64,000 nt of DNA from Sphingobacterium chungjuense (GCF_011316935.1 NZ_WLYS01000003.1:124001-188000), one strand, 5' to 3'; positions 33,760-43,413 are shown, counted from the first letter of the stretch. The notes: generated from the sequence alone by a model not told the origin. Numbers and translations are program-made.

Positions 33760-33924
33760 GAACACTCTATTTAACATAATATATATTATAATGTAATTAA
33801 ATTGATAAATTCCACTATCTCGTTTTCCCAGCAACCAATAGCAAAGTTTTTTTTTTCAAACTATTATTTATCTGCCTACGGATGATCACATTCGTGATAT
33901 AAAATAAGGTGTTTTTCGCCTTAT

Positions 33925-34344
33925 TTACAGATCTACCTTTTTAAAGATCTTCGACATCGTTAATGTATCCATAGCGTCCATATCCAATATGTTCAACGAA
34001 ATTACCATTTTAGCCGTCGCTGTTTTATAGTGCTCGAAATGAGCGGTTTTTAAATGGCTTAGGTATGCTTCTTCATTCGCATAGATTTCCAAAATTCTTA
34101 CTTGAGTTGGATTTTCAATTTCAAACATTGGAAAAATCGAAATTACGCCTGGTTCCAATCGTACGGAAGCTTCCGCTTCTTCGATGAGAATCGCTTTATA
34201 TTCCTCAAAATGGCTAGGTTCTATTTCAAGTTCTGCAATTCGTACCATCATGTCGCTTGCAATGGACTCAGGTTTTTTCGGATCACATGACACACACATC
34301 AGCATGGTTAACACCAACAGACACAAAGCAAGATTAGTTTTCAT
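33925..34344 (-). CDS. Lipoprotein with antibiotic-biosynthesis-monooxygenase (ABM) domain
   Basis: A 139-residue lipoprotein (lipobox CVSC, Cys20). Residues 32-125 have the ABM dimeric alpha-beta barrel pattern: MVRIAELEIEPSHFEEYKAILIEEAEASVRLEPGV (first strand-helix unit), then RILEIYANEEAYLSHLKTAHFEHY. Related ABM proteins are cofactor-free oxygenases or degrade quinones/haem, and they often have no known substrate. A membrane-anchored version suggests an envelope role. Monocistronic. Confidence 0.8.
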   Translation of the reverse strand: MKTNLALCLLVLTMLMCVSCDPKKPESIASDMMVRIAELEIEPSHFEEYKAILIEEAEASVRLEPGVISIFPMFEIENPTQVRILEIYANEEAYLSHLKTAHFEHYKTATAKMVISLNILDMDAMDTLTMSKIFKKVDL

Positions 34345-34464
34345 TACTAAGATATATTTTCCACTAATCTAAATAAAACCAATGGCAATGATGGTGTACG
34401 AGATTTGCAAATATAGATTTTACTGGAAGAAGTTATTTTGCAAGCAACCGCAAGTACGATAAAT

Positions 34465-34558
34465 AACTGGGACGGCTAGACCATCTAAACAACTATCGCA
34501 ACTTGGTGGATTTACCTATTACGAATTGAGATTAGAAGAGATGGTATTAAAAGATTAA
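34465..34558 (+). pseudogene. Possible 3' remnant of a lost gene
   Basis: A short open stretch ends with LGGFTYYELRLEEMVLKD followed by TAA at 34556-34558. It has no start codon, is closed by a stop about 30 codons upstream, and looks more protein-like than its surroundings. It may be the tail of a deleted gene; it may also be chance. I cannot name the family. Confidence 0.2.
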
Positions 34559-34577
34559 TCCCAACACTCCACTTTTC

Positions 34578-35246
34578 TTATTTCTGTTTTAAATATTCCT
34601 CACTCGTTTTGATGTCTGCGTACAAACCGCCCAGTGCATTAAGACCAGCGAGGTGCGCTTCTGTGATTTGTTGTGCCGGAATTACTTTACCATTCAACTC
34701 CCGATCTCTGGTGGTCACGGCATCGGAGATAATCGTATTACTAAAACCATAATCCATAGCTGCCCTTGTCGTCGCGTCCACACAGACATCCGTCATCATA
34801 CCTACAATGACTAAATTTGAAATATCCTTTTGATTCAGATAATCTAGCAATTCCGTATCTCTAAAACTATTAGGATAGTTTTTGGTAATCACCTTCTCTC
34901 CTTCCAATGGTGCAACACTGCTGTGAATTTTAACTCCTTCTGTATTGGGCAAGAAAAAGCCAGCGCTTGCATCAGTAGCTATATGTTGAATGTGAATTAC
35001 CGCAAAATTACTATCTCTAAAATGTTTCAATAATTTGGACGCTTTCTGCGCTCTTTCATTAGCATTATAGAGCTCCATGGCTCCATTAGTGAAATAATCA
35101 TTCTGAATATCGATAATTACTAATGCCGTTTTGGAAGGATTAGTAATGCTTCTTAGTTTTTCTTTTTGCTGTTGGTTACTAACCTGTCCGTGCGAAGTGG
35201 ATACCAATCCAAATGCGATCACTAATGCTGAAATTGTCTTTTTCAT
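34578..35246 (-). CDS. Exported cysteine hydrolase of the isochorismatase family
   Basis: A 222-residue protein with a signal peptide ending in STSHGQ near residue 20. The Asp-Lys-Cys triad is visible: Asp in LVIIDIQNDYF (about residue 47), Lys in EKVITKNYPNSF (about 120) and Cys in GMMTDVCVDATTRAAMDYGF (about 153). Members hydrolyse isochorismate, nicotinamide or other amides/ureas; the substrate here is unknown. Export is less usual for this family. Monocistronic with a long AT-rich upstream region. Confidence 0.88.
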   Translation of the reverse strand: MKKTISALVIAFGLVSTSHGQVSNQQQKEKLRSITNPSKTALVIIDIQNDYFTNGAMELYNANERAQKASKLLKHFRDSNFAVIHIQHIATDASAGFFLPNTEGVKIHSSVAPLEGEKVITKNYPNSFRDTELLDYLNQKDISNLVIVGMMTDVCVDATTRAAMDYGFSNTIISDAVTTRDRELNGKVIPAQQITEAHLAGLNALGGLYADIKTSEEYLKQK

Positions 35247-35634
35247 ACCACTTATTTTTTAATAATTAAATATACATTTTTTAAAATATTTTCTTTATAA
35301 TATATTTTATAAACCAATATAGTTATTAAATGTTTTTCAGCAGATAAATAATCTTCGTAAACAGATTAGTAAAGCGGTATGGAAGATCCTTTAACTATTA
35401 ATTGCGTTAACAATATCGGAATAGCATTAACGATTCCTACTAAAGCTTACATTAAGTACCTGTTTTAAGAAAGCTAAATACCTGTATATGATATTACGCC
35501 ACGCTTGGCATTAGCTTTGAACAGGCATCCATAGTTTGCTTATTGATTACCACGCACACTGCATCATCTATCCACCTTAGACAGTTTTTCACCACAACAT
35601 TTGTCTAGGTTTAACACGACGAAAACACGATCAA
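35247..35634. other. 388-base AT-rich intergenic region
   Basis: Separates the divergent hydrolase and glycosyltransferase operon. No ORF worth calling. The part next to the hydrolase (35250-35340) is extremely AT-rich, consistent with divergent promoters; no paired promoter element stood out. Confidence 0.5.
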
Positions 35635-36723
35635 ATGAAAATTGGAATAATCGCACACTTGAAACATCCTATACGTAAACCTTTTATGGGGGGATTAGAA
35701 GCATTTACGCACGACATCACCAGCTTACTGATGCGCCGAGGGCATGATGTCACTTTATTTGCTAGTGAGCACTCCGACCCCGCCCTCCCCTTACAATCTA
35801 TCATGAGTGATATGGACTATGATAGAGAAACTTTCAGTCGGTTTAGAGCACATGAGCTTTCAGAAGATTTCATATCCACGCATCACGCCTATCTGGAACT
35901 TATGCAAGACATCGACAATCAAGGATTTGATTTGATCTTCAATAACAGTTTGAACTATGTCCCAATCACCATGTCTACTATCGTGAATACTCCTATGGTG
36001 ACCGTTTTGCATACTCCACCAATATTTGAGATGAAGCGTGCAATTGGTAAAATAAGAGATAAAAACAAGATGCATTATGTATCAGTATCCCAATCCAATG
36101 CGCAATCTTGGAAGCCATATATGCCCTCAGGATGCCATGTTATCAATAATGGAATTGATGTGAAGAAATGGACTTTCTCTGCCCAAAATGATCGTGAATA
36201 CGTCATTTGGTTCGGCCGCATTCATCCAGATAAAGGTACACATTACGCGATTGAGGCAGCTCGATTAGCAGGTAAACGCATTAAGATCGCCGGTTCAATT
36301 GCAGATCGTCACTACTTTGATACCAATGTAGCACCTCTACTGGGTGAAGATGCGGAATGGGTAGACTTGTGTACACACGACCAGCTCAATCAGCTAATTG
36401 GTCAAGCAGAAGTAAGTATTATCACACCGTGCTGGGATGAGCCTTTTGGTCTAGTTGTAGCAGAAAGTTTGGCATGCGGCACACCGGTCGCTGGATTTGC
36501 GCGAGGCGCATTGCCTCATATCCTCACTAAGGATATTGGATCGTTAACAGCGTCTTGTAATACGCATGAGTTAGCGGAATGTATCGTGAAGGCGAGTCAA
36601 CTTTCCAGATCTGCATGCCGATCGTACGCCGAAAAGGAATTGGGTATGGATAAGATGGTGTCTGCTTACGAAGCATTATTTCATGATATAGTAGATACCA
36701 AATATTTGCCTCATGCCATTTAG
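35635..36723 (+). CDS. Glycosyltransferase family 4 protein
   Basis: A 362-residue GT-B enzyme. N-terminal acceptor domain starts MKIGIIAHLKHPI(x)6MGGLEAFTHDIT, typical of GT4. The nucleotide-sugar half includes INNGIDVKKW, YVIWFGRIHPDKGTHYAIEAA (around residue 190-205) and the EX7E motif in WDEPFGLVVAESLACGTPV. A retaining transfer from a UDP- or GDP-sugar is expected; acceptor unknown. First of three overlapping glycosyltransferase genes (11-base overlap with the next). Confidence 0.9.
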   Translation: MKIGIIAHLKHPIRKPFMGGLEAFTHDITSLLMRRGHDVTLFASEHSDPALPLQSIMSDMDYDRETFSRFRAHELSEDFISTHHAYLELMQDIDNQGFDLIFNNSLNYVPITMSTIVNTPMVTVLHTPPIFEMKRAIGKIRDKNKMHYVSVSQSNAQSWKPYMPSGCHVINNGIDVKKWTFSAQNDREYVIWFGRIHPDKGTHYAIEAARLAGKRIKIAGSIADRHYFDTNVAPLLGEDAEWVDLCTHDQLNQLIGQAEVSIITPCWDEPFGLVVAESLACGTPVAGFARGALPHILTKDIGSLTASCNTHELAECIVKASQLSRSACRSYAEKELGMDKMVSAYEALFHDIVDTKYLPHAI

Positions 36724-37792
36724 ATATTGCTATTATGTGCATCACCACGGCTCGGGGCACATCATGCGCGCTATTGCCATTGCAAAAGGACTTCCGAATC
36801 AGAACATCACTTTCTTAGGTAGCGACTTACTACCCTATTGTAAGCTAATACCAGAAAATGTAAATTGTGTCCATCTACCGATTGATACAGCTAGCGCAGA
36901 AGATGTTCACCATATTTTAGATCCCGTGTCATTTTTGCACTACGCGCCACTACGTGTTTCAGGTTTACTACATAGAAATGCTTTAATGATTGATTTCTTT
37001 CGGCGAAATCCAGAAACCATCCTATTGATTGATGTTTCTGCAGAAGTTGCTTTGTTGGCTCGGCTTTGTGGTATACCCACTGTACTTATCAGGCAAAATG
37101 GTGTACGGAATGATACCGCGCATCATCTTGCCTATGAGAGTGCGCAGCTAATTATTGCGCCATTTCCTTCATTTTTGGATTCGAAGTTTGACAATCCAGC
37201 CTACCACAAAACATTATATGCTGGCGGCTTTTCACGCTACACGCATGTAAAAGATCTAGTTCAGTTGGGAAATGATGTCGCCGTATTTTTGGGACAAGGT
37301 GGAACGAATATAGATCTATTTTTTATTCGACATTTACGCACATGTCTGCGTACGGAGATGCATTTGCATATTATTGGAGCGGTAGAGTCCGATGCCAGCA
37401 TTGACGGAGTAACTTTTCATGGCGTTTTGGATCAACCAAATGCTGTTTTAAGATCTTGTGACGTGGTTATTTGCAATGCTGGACACAATACAATCATGGA
37501 ATTGGTGGATCTAAACAAATCCATCATTTGCATACCAGCTAGCCGCCCTTTTGACGAACAACTACAGAAAGCTTATTATCTAAGCCAATCCGGTTGTGCG
37601 ATCACCGTACTGGAAGAAGATATATATCACACCGATTGGAATGATAGAATTGAGGAAGCTCTTAAATTAGATAAAGCAGTACTTGAGCATGTCACAGATG
37701 TTGAAGCCGTCACGAATATTGTGCATCATTTAGAAGAGCTTCGGAAAAGATTACTCGAGATACCATTAACACCTTATGCATATGATTCGTAA
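36713..37792 (+). CDS. Glycosyltransferase, MurG/GT28-like
   Basis: A 359-residue GT-B protein. The start FRYCYYVHHHGSGHIMRAIAIAKGL has the Gly-His loop typical of MurG/UGT-type enzymes. The C-terminal half contains VAVFLGQGGTNIDL and CDVVICNAGHNTIMELVDLNK(S), the GT28-like donor-binding segment with the conserved AGxxTxxE pattern. Overlaps the GT4 gene by 11 bases and the GT2 gene by 17. Acceptor and sugar unknown; possibly a glycolipid or surface glycan. Confidence 0.85.
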   Translation: MPFRYCYYVHHHGSGHIMRAIAIAKGLPNQNITFLGSDLLPYCKLIPENVNCVHLPIDTASAEDVHHILDPVSFLHYAPLRVSGLLHRNALMIDFFRRNPETILLIDVSAEVALLARLCGIPTVLIRQNGVRNDTAHHLAYESAQLIIAPFPSFLDSKFDNPAYHKTLYAGGFSRYTHVKDLVQLGNDVAVFLGQGGTNIDLFFIRHLRTCLRTEMHLHIIGAVESDASIDGVTFHGVLDQPNAVLRSCDVVICNAGHNTIMELVDLNKSIICIPASRPFDEQLQKAYYLSQSGCAITVLEEDIYHTDWNDRIEEALKLDKAVLEHVTDVEAVTNIVHHLEELRKRLLEIPLTPYAYDS

Positions 37793-38621
37793 AACTGAAA
37801 ATATCGCGGTACTCACTCTTGTCCATCAACGTGGCAAAGCTTTGGTCAATATGTTGAATGGTATCGCTACGGGATCTACTTGGCCGCAAGAGGTTTTGAT
37901 CATATTCATGAACGAACAACCTTTGGTATTGGATATCGAATATCCATTTTCTATAAGAAGTATCGTATTGGAGACTGACACAGGTCTTAATTTAGGAGCT
38001 GCGCGTAACCTAGCGATGAGAGAATCGTCTGTGAATTACAATGTATTTCTTGATGTTGATTGTATACCTGATAAAGACTTTTTAGAAACCTATTATAATC
38101 AGCTTGAAAACAATTCCGATGTCTTATACACTGGTCGTGTACGCTACCTACCAGCAGCTTTCGATCAAACGGAAAACTGGACAAACCGTTTGGAAGAGAT
38201 TAGTGCTCCAGATCCTGTGCGTCATGCCATAAAAAACTACCCATACGAATTGTTTTGGTCGCTAAATTTTGGCTGTTCGAAAGAGGTATTTAACAAAATT
38301 GGTGGTTTTGATATGCAATATTTAGGCTACGGTGCCGAAGATACAGATTTTGCCTTTCAGGCAAGGCATAATGGTATAGCGCTGCAAACAATTGATGCGC
38401 TAGCATTTCACCAGTACCATGCTTCTTATCAACCACCCTTGAATCATTTGGAAAGTATATGTCGTAACGCTAATCGCTTCTTTTCAAAATGGCAATTTTG
38501 GCCCATGCAAGGATGGATAGATGCCTTTGAAAAGGCAGGCTATGTAAAAAAGGCTGATGACAATCTGGAAATCAGATCACTGCCTTCAGACGAGGACATC
38601 ATGGCTGCGCTAAAGCGCTAG
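37776..38621 (+). CDS. Glycosyltransferase family 2 protein with galactosyltransferase-type C-terminal region
   Basis: A 281-residue GT-A enzyme. Residues 8-110 are the GT2 core with LNLGAARNLAMRES and the DXD-like FLDVDCIPD. The segment GGFDMQYLGYGAEDTDFAFQARHNG around residues 170-194 matches the Glyco_transf_7C (galactosyltransferase C-terminal) element that contains the catalytic Glu-Asp. The start could be either ATG at 37776 or 37782. Last gene of the three-glycosyltransferase unit and followed by a strong terminator. Confidence 0.88.
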   Translation: MHMIRKTENIAVLTLVHQRGKALVNMLNGIATGSTWPQEVLIIFMNEQPLVLDIEYPFSIRSIVLETDTGLNLGAARNLAMRESSVNYNVFLDVDCIPDKDFLETYYNQLENNSDVLYTGRVRYLPAAFDQTENWTNRLEEISAPDPVRHAIKNYPYELFWSLNFGCSKEVFNKIGGFDMQYLGYGAEDTDFAFQARHNGIALQTIDALAFHQYHASYQPPLNHLESICRNANRFFSKWQFWPMQGWIDAFEKAGYVKKADDNLEIRSLPSDEDIMAALKR

Positions 38622-38637
38622 AAAACAATGAAACCAT

Positions 38638-38673
38638 AAAAAAGTCCATTCTTAATAGAGAATGGACTTTTTT
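38638..38673. terminator. Bidirectional terminator
   Basis: Fifteen-bp stem AAAAAAGTCCATTCT (38638-38652) with 38659-38673, 6-base loop. A tract on the left and T tract on the right serve both the glycosyltransferase operon and the convergent bestrophin gene. Confidence 0.9.
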
Positions 38674-38692
38674 GACAGTAGTCAAAACCGTT

Positions 38693-39586
38693 TTACAAAG
38701 CATAAAATGATTCTGGTTTTATCGGGTCTGGTTTATCGGTTTTACCCAACATCTCCAACGTATTGATATGAATATTGCGTGCAATCGTGGTCATCGGTGT
38801 ATCGTGTGCCCGATTGCTAAACGGATCTTGCATGTGTGTGGCCGTGCGCTCTAATAGAAAGAAACAACTTGAGCTCACCACCAACAGTGGCAACTCAAAT
38901 AAGCTAGCTATCTCTCCTAAAGAAATGGATAAGGTCACTACAAAGACATAAATCATAAAATGCAAAAAGAGCCGATAGGTTACTGGAAACACCGTATTTT
39001 TGATTCGTTCTGCCATACCCATATGATCTGAAAATCGAACGAATGAGGTGTTGATCTGAACATGACTAAATTCAGTAAGATCACCAGTTTTACGTAATTC
39101 GGCCACTTGCAATGCGCCTTGTTGCATCAATGTTAGCGGCACATTGGACTGATCTTCTAGCCCCTGCATATCTTGCTCACTAATCAGATCTTCGATGTGT
39201 TTTTTGGGGTTTTGACCGCGAAGATTTTGACCCAAACTATAACACCATGCGACATGCCGCATAGCGATTTGCTCAATTACCTCTTTCTGATCGGGTGATA
39301 TGAATGATTGCAGCTGCAAGACCATACTCCGGCTATCGTTGACAATGCCGCCCCAAATTTTACGTGCCTCCCACCAGCGATCGTATGATTGATTTAGATT
39401 GAATGATAACAATACAGATATCGCTGTACCAATAAATGCTGGTATCGAGATGTGCATTGGCGGTATATAGTCAATAAATGTGATGGTTAAGTATTTAACC
39501 ACGGATCCTATTATAATTACATACAGGAGTTCCAAGCGGATTTTGTTAAAAATATACCGCATTGGAATCTTTTTGCTAATTAACAT
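38693..39586 (-). CDS. Bestrophin-family anion channel (UPF0187)
   Basis: A 297-residue membrane protein of the bacterial bestrophin family. There is a hydrophobic helix near residues 14-34, a second at 42-60, the hallmark LNQSYDRWWEARKIWGGIVNDSR (about residues 63-86), and hydrophobic helices near residues 205-245. Prokaryotic bestrophins form pentameric channels, some cation-selective. The C-terminal part has RTATHMQDPFSNRAHDTPM, also conserved. Monocistronic. Confidence 0.88.
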   Translation of the reverse strand: MLISKKIPMRYIFNKIRLELLYVIIIGSVVKYLTITFIDYIPPMHISIPAFIGTAISVLLSFNLNQSYDRWWEARKIWGGIVNDSRSMVLQLQSFISPDQKEVIEQIAMRHVAWCYSLGQNLRGQNPKKHIEDLISEQDMQGLEDQSNVPLTLMQQGALQVAELRKTGDLTEFSHVQINTSFVRFSDHMGMAERIKNTVFPVTYRLFLHFMIYVFVVTLSISLGEIASLFELPLLVVSSSCFFLLERTATHMQDPFSNRAHDTPMTTIARNIHINTLEMLGKTDKPDPIKPESFYAL

Positions 39587-39764
39587 ATATTAAGTAATAT
39601 TAAAATGTCGTCCTTCCACAGATGATTATAAGGCATATAATGATAACGAGTCGAAAAACAGGTTTCGCCTTCAGACCGTCACACTGTAATTTCTTACCTT
39701 ATACCTTCAGCAAGAACAATTATGTACTTCAAATGTTTTTTGGTAGATGATGGTGAGGCAGATA

Positions 39765-40655
39765 TTATAGGATTTGAACAAATTTGTTCGCCTTCACACC
39801 GTAATAGGGTAAGTTTTCCAACACAAAGGTATATCCAGCTTGCGGTTGATCTGCCAGTTCTTCCTCGGAAAGTTCCTTTGCCGCGGTTGTAATGTAGAGA
39901 TCATTGTACTGTTTTCCTCCAAAAACGCAACTGGTAACTTGTTTAACAGGCAATTCAATTTTTGCTAAAATCTCACCTGTATCCGGGTTTCTTCTTGTCA
40001 CACATCCACCACCAAAATGTGCCACCCAAATCATTCCTTCGCTATCTAAGGTCATACCATCAGGCACTCCCTCTTCTTCATCAAAAGTAACCACAGTGTG
40101 TATATCGGTGATACCTACTTGAATACTGTCATAGGTAAATCGCCGTATACTGGCTTTATCACTTTCTACATGATAAAATCTGCTTTTCGACTCATCCCAA
40201 TCCAATCCGTTAGATATGGTGGTCTCGTCTAACACTTTCTTGAAGGTCAAATCTGGATAAAGCACATACATCGCACCGCGATGCTCTTTTTCATCTGTAT
40301 GCATACTGGCAATCCAAAATCGCCCACTCGGATCCACCTTACCATCATTATACCGATTTTCGGGTGCATGCGGTTCTGGTTGCGCCAAGAATTTGGCCTC
40401 GCCTTGCGGCAAGGTCATAGTATAAATTCCGCTAGACATGGCCGCAAGAAAGCGACCATCTTGGCACGGCGCGATCGCTCCAACAGGATTATCAACAGTG
40501 GTAATTTTCAACGATTTATCAGCTGGATAATAAGAATAAATATCTGCTGAAAGTATGTCTACAAAATGTAGACATTCTTGGCGATCGTCCCATACCGGTG
40601 ATTCGCCCAATTGGCATGGAACCGCGACCACCACTTTTAAAGATTTTTCTATCAT
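39765..40655 (-). CDS. SMP-30/gluconolactonase/LRE family protein
   Basis: A 296-residue six-bladed beta-propeller lactonase. Metal-site residues can be seen: Glu in CQLGESPVWDDR (about residue 18), Asn in NRYNDGKVDPSGRFWIASM (around 102-105), Asn in SNGLDWDESK (about 152) and Asp in VPDGMTLDSEGMIWVAH (about 200). It lies 19 bases downstream of a GH15 gene in the same direction, and a glucose-dehydrogenase-like SDR is encoded on the other side of GH15. Hydrolysis of gluconolactone made by that SDR is a reasonable role (inference). Confidence 0.9.
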   Translation of the reverse strand: MIEKSLKVVVAVPCQLGESPVWDDRQECLHFVDILSADIYSYYPADKSLKITTVDNPVGAIAPCQDGRFLAAMSSGIYTMTLPQGEAKFLAQPEPHAPENRYNDGKVDPSGRFWIASMHTDEKEHRGAMYVLYPDLTFKKVLDETTISNGLDWDESKSRFYHVESDKASIRRFTYDSIQVGITDIHTVVTFDEEEGVPDGMTLDSEGMIWVAHFGGGCVTRRNPDTGEILAKIELPVKQVTSCVFGGKQYNDLYITTAAKELSEEELADQPQAGYTFVLENLPYYGVKANKFVQIL

Positions 40656-40674
40656 GTTATGTTATCTTATTCCC

Positions 40675-42519
40675 TTAAGACGGTTTTTTAAGACTTTCTG
40701 TTTGCCTTCCAATTTGTTTATTCAATTCCAGCGCCGCGCTGATGAGACCGAGATGCGTAAAGGCTTGTGGGAAATTCCCTAAATGCTCGCCCTTTTTGCT
40801 GATTTGCTCCGCAAACAAGCCTAAATGGTTACCATAACTTAGCATTTTCTCGAAATTCTCGACGGCTTCATCTACGCGCCCCATCTTCGCCAGTACCTCA
40901 ATATACCAGAACGAACACATGGTAAAGGTGCCCTCCTCACCTTCTAAACCATCAATTCCTTCATCGTTTAGGTAACGGTAGACTAGAACATCAATACGTA
41001 ATTCTTCATCTAATGCTTTCATCGTATCTTCCCAGCGAGGCTCTTCGGGTGTTATAAAATGAACCAATGGCATCAGCAACACACTAGCATCCATTCGTTT
41101 TGATGTCTTTGCACCATCCTTGTGCTGTACCCAAGCCTTGATATCATCATTCCAGAAATTTTCATAAATATCTTTGTAGATATCATTTCGCAAGCGATGC
41201 CAACGATCTGCATCGTATGGGAAAGAACGATCTTGACCTATTTTAATAGCCCGATCTATGGCCACCCAGCACATCAATCGACTATGTAAAAATTCGTGTT
41301 TTTCATTTCGAATCTCCCAAATACCGTGATCCGGCTCATTCCATCGCTTCTCTACCTGAGCCACTTCTTTAACGATGATCTCCCATAGCTCGTAAGTTAT
41401 AGGCTTGTACATATTATTATAAATATAGATCGTATCAAGTAACTCGCCATAAATATCCAATTGCAACTGATTATTGGCTTCGTTACCAATGCGGACAGGC
41501 TTACTTTGTTTATAGCCTTCTAAGTGGTTTAAATCTTGTTCCTCCATCTCCGATGTACCATCTACTCGATATAATAGATGTAGATCGCGATCTCTATCTT
41601 GGGTAATAATCCAATCTAAGAATGCTTTTGCCTCATCCTTAAAGCCTAACTTCAAAAATGCATACATCGAGAATGCGGCATCGCGAATCCATGTAAAACG
41701 ATAATCCCAATTGCGATCACCACCGATTTCTTCCGGTAGGCCAAAGGTAATCGCGGCCACCGTAGATCCATACTGCATAGATGTCATTAGCTTCAAGGTA
41801 ATAGCAGAACGATGAATAATCTCTTGCCAACGACCTTGATAAGTAGATTGCTTCAACCAATCACGCCAGTATTTAATGGTAGCAAAATAGTTCTCAATAC
41901 CATATTTCTCAATACTTTTAAAATTAGTCGTGTCACCATCTTTGGCTGTTTCTAATACAAAAATATGCTTCTTCCCCTCTTCAAGAGTAAAGGACGCATA
42001 GGCATCATTTTCGCGTAGCGTCATATCGCAGGAGGCGGATAAACGTACAGTGGATTGACCGTTATCTTTCGTACTAAAGTGTATGCTATCTTCGCTTCGT
42101 TCTGCCGTATGTTTTACTTTGGCGTAACCAAATCTTGGTTTACATTGCATCTTGAATTTAATATTACCTCGAATGGCTTTTACTTTCCGCACGATAGCGT
42201 TAAATGTAAAACAAGAATCCTCTACCACGGGCATGTAATCGGTGATTTCTACAATTCCATCTTCCGAAAAGAATCGAGTAATCAATACAGCCGTTCCTGG
42301 AATATAAATCTGCTTCACATTTACATCGCGCATCTCGGGCGTAATACTAAAGTAGCCGCCTTTATCTTTGTCTAAGAGCGCTCCGAAAATGGTTGGAGAA
42401 TCAAATTTGGGAAAACACATGAAATCGATGGTACCATCCAAAGCTACTAAGGCCGCGGTATGCATGTTTCCAATAACGCCATGATCTTCAATAGCGGGGT
42501 AACCAGAATTTTTTCGCAT
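40675..42519 (-). CDS. Glycoside hydrolase family 15 protein (glucoamylase/trehalase-like)
   Basis: A 614-residue enzyme with no signal peptide, so probably cytoplasmic. The N-terminal beta-sandwich part begins YPAIEDHGVIGNMHTAALVALDG with GTIDFMCFPKFDSPTIFGALLD, a conserved opening. The (alpha/alpha)6 barrel has IGGDRNWDYRFTWIRDAAFSMYAFL (about residues 265-290) and the catalytic-acid region EGEEGTFTMCSFWYIEVLAKMGR (about 535-558). Family GH15 cleaves alpha-glucosidic bonds from ends of glucans, or trehalose in some bacterial members; both are possible here. Operon partner is the SMP-30 gene. Confidence 0.92.
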   Translation of the reverse strand: MRKNSGYPAIEDHGVIGNMHTAALVALDGTIDFMCFPKFDSPTIFGALLDKDKGGYFSITPEMRDVNVKQIYIPGTAVLITRFFSEDGIVEITDYMPVVEDSCFTFNAIVRKVKAIRGNIKFKMQCKPRFGYAKVKHTAERSEDSIHFSTKDNGQSTVRLSASCDMTLRENDAYASFTLEEGKKHIFVLETAKDGDTTNFKSIEKYGIENYFATIKYWRDWLKQSTYQGRWQEIIHRSAITLKLMTSMQYGSTVAAITFGLPEEIGGDRNWDYRFTWIRDAAFSMYAFLKLGFKDEAKAFLDWIITQDRDRDLHLLYRVDGTSEMEEQDLNHLEGYKQSKPVRIGNEANNQLQLDIYGELLDTIYIYNNMYKPITYELWEIIVKEVAQVEKRWNEPDHGIWEIRNEKHEFLHSRLMCWVAIDRAIKIGQDRSFPYDADRWHRLRNDIYKDIYENFWNDDIKAWVQHKDGAKTSKRMDASVLLMPLVHFITPEEPRWEDTMKALDEELRIDVLVYRYLNDEGIDGLEGEEGTFTMCSFWYIEVLAKMGRVDEAVENFEKMLSYGNHLGLFAEQISKKGEHLGNFPQAFTHLGLISAALELNKQIGRQTESLKKPS

Positions 42520-42611
42520 AAATAATTTGCAACAAGGGATTTTTTTTAACCTGTTAGTTGAAAAACAAAAAGTGAGATTACTTGTTTTTTTTCTAAATAA
42601 TTATTTTACAA

Positions 42612-43388
42612 ATGGGAAAACTAGACAATAAGGTAGCCATCATTACTGGATCTGACTCTGGTATTGGACGTGCCATTGCAGAAGCTTTAGGAGAAGAAGG
42701 TGCTAAAGTCATCATCACATACCATTCTGATGAAGATAGTGCTAAAGAAACATCTGAATATCTGACGTCCCAGAAGGTGGTTCATACCACACATAAGCTT
42801 GATGTAAGCGATGAAAAAAGTGTAAATAGCGTATTTGAAAAAGTAATTGAAGAGTACGGTCAGATAGATATTTTGGTAAACAACGCCGGTGTAAACGGCA
42901 GCAATATCAAGGTCATAGATATGGATAATGATACATTCGATACCTGTATCAAAACCAATCTGTACGGTCCTTTTTATTGCACACGCAAATACTTGCGCCT
43001 ACGTAAACCTGCTCAAAAAGGCGGAAAGATTATCAATGTGAGCTCGATACATGAAGAAGTTGTCACGGCAGGTAATAGCGACTATAATGCTTCTAAAGGT
43101 GGCTTAAAAAATTTCAGCCGTAGCTTGGCTTTGGAGTTGGCAGAAGAGGAAATCCAAGTAAACAACATCGCTCCAGGTATGATCTTGACGAGTATGAATC
43201 AAGAAGCCATGGATGATAAAAAGGTGAAAAAGGAAAAGGAACAAAATATTCCGATGAAGCGTGCTGGCGAGACGAAGGACATCAAAGCTGCAGCCATATT
43301 TTTGGCCTCTGCAGATAGTGATTACGTCACCGGATCTACCATTACAATAGATGGTGGACTGAGTATCAACTTAGGGCAAGGTGCGTAG
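42612..43388 (+). CDS. SDR family oxidoreductase, glucose 1-dehydrogenase-like
   Basis: A 258-residue classical short-chain dehydrogenase. It has the cofactor motif ITGSDSGIGRAIA (residues 11-23), NNAGVNG, catalytic Ser in INVSSIHE and YxxxK in SDYNASKGG, and the C-terminal ITIDGGLSIN. The overall pattern, with YHSDEDSAKE after the second strand, resembles Bacillus-type glucose 1-dehydrogenases. It is divergent from the GH15/SMP-30 operon with 92 bases between. Substrate assignment is inference from pattern and context. Confidence 0.88.
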   Translation: MGKLDNKVAIITGSDSGIGRAIAEALGEEGAKVIITYHSDEDSAKETSEYLTSQKVVHTTHKLDVSDEKSVNSVFEKVIEEYGQIDILVNNAGVNGSNIKVIDMDNDTFDTCIKTNLYGPFYCTRKYLRLRKPAQKGGKIINVSSIHEEVVTAGNSDYNASKGGLKNFSRSLALELAEEEIQVNNIAPGMILTSMNQEAMDDKKVKKEKEQNIPMKRAGETKDIKAAAIFLASADSDYVTGSTITIDGGLSINLGQGA

Positions 43389-43413
43389 TCCATTTTTCTA
43401 AGGCATCAACATT

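Noticed and set aside
42520..42611. Promoter for the SDR gene
   Set aside because: TTG and TACTTGTT-like pieces are present but match the consensus poorly; not reported as a feature.
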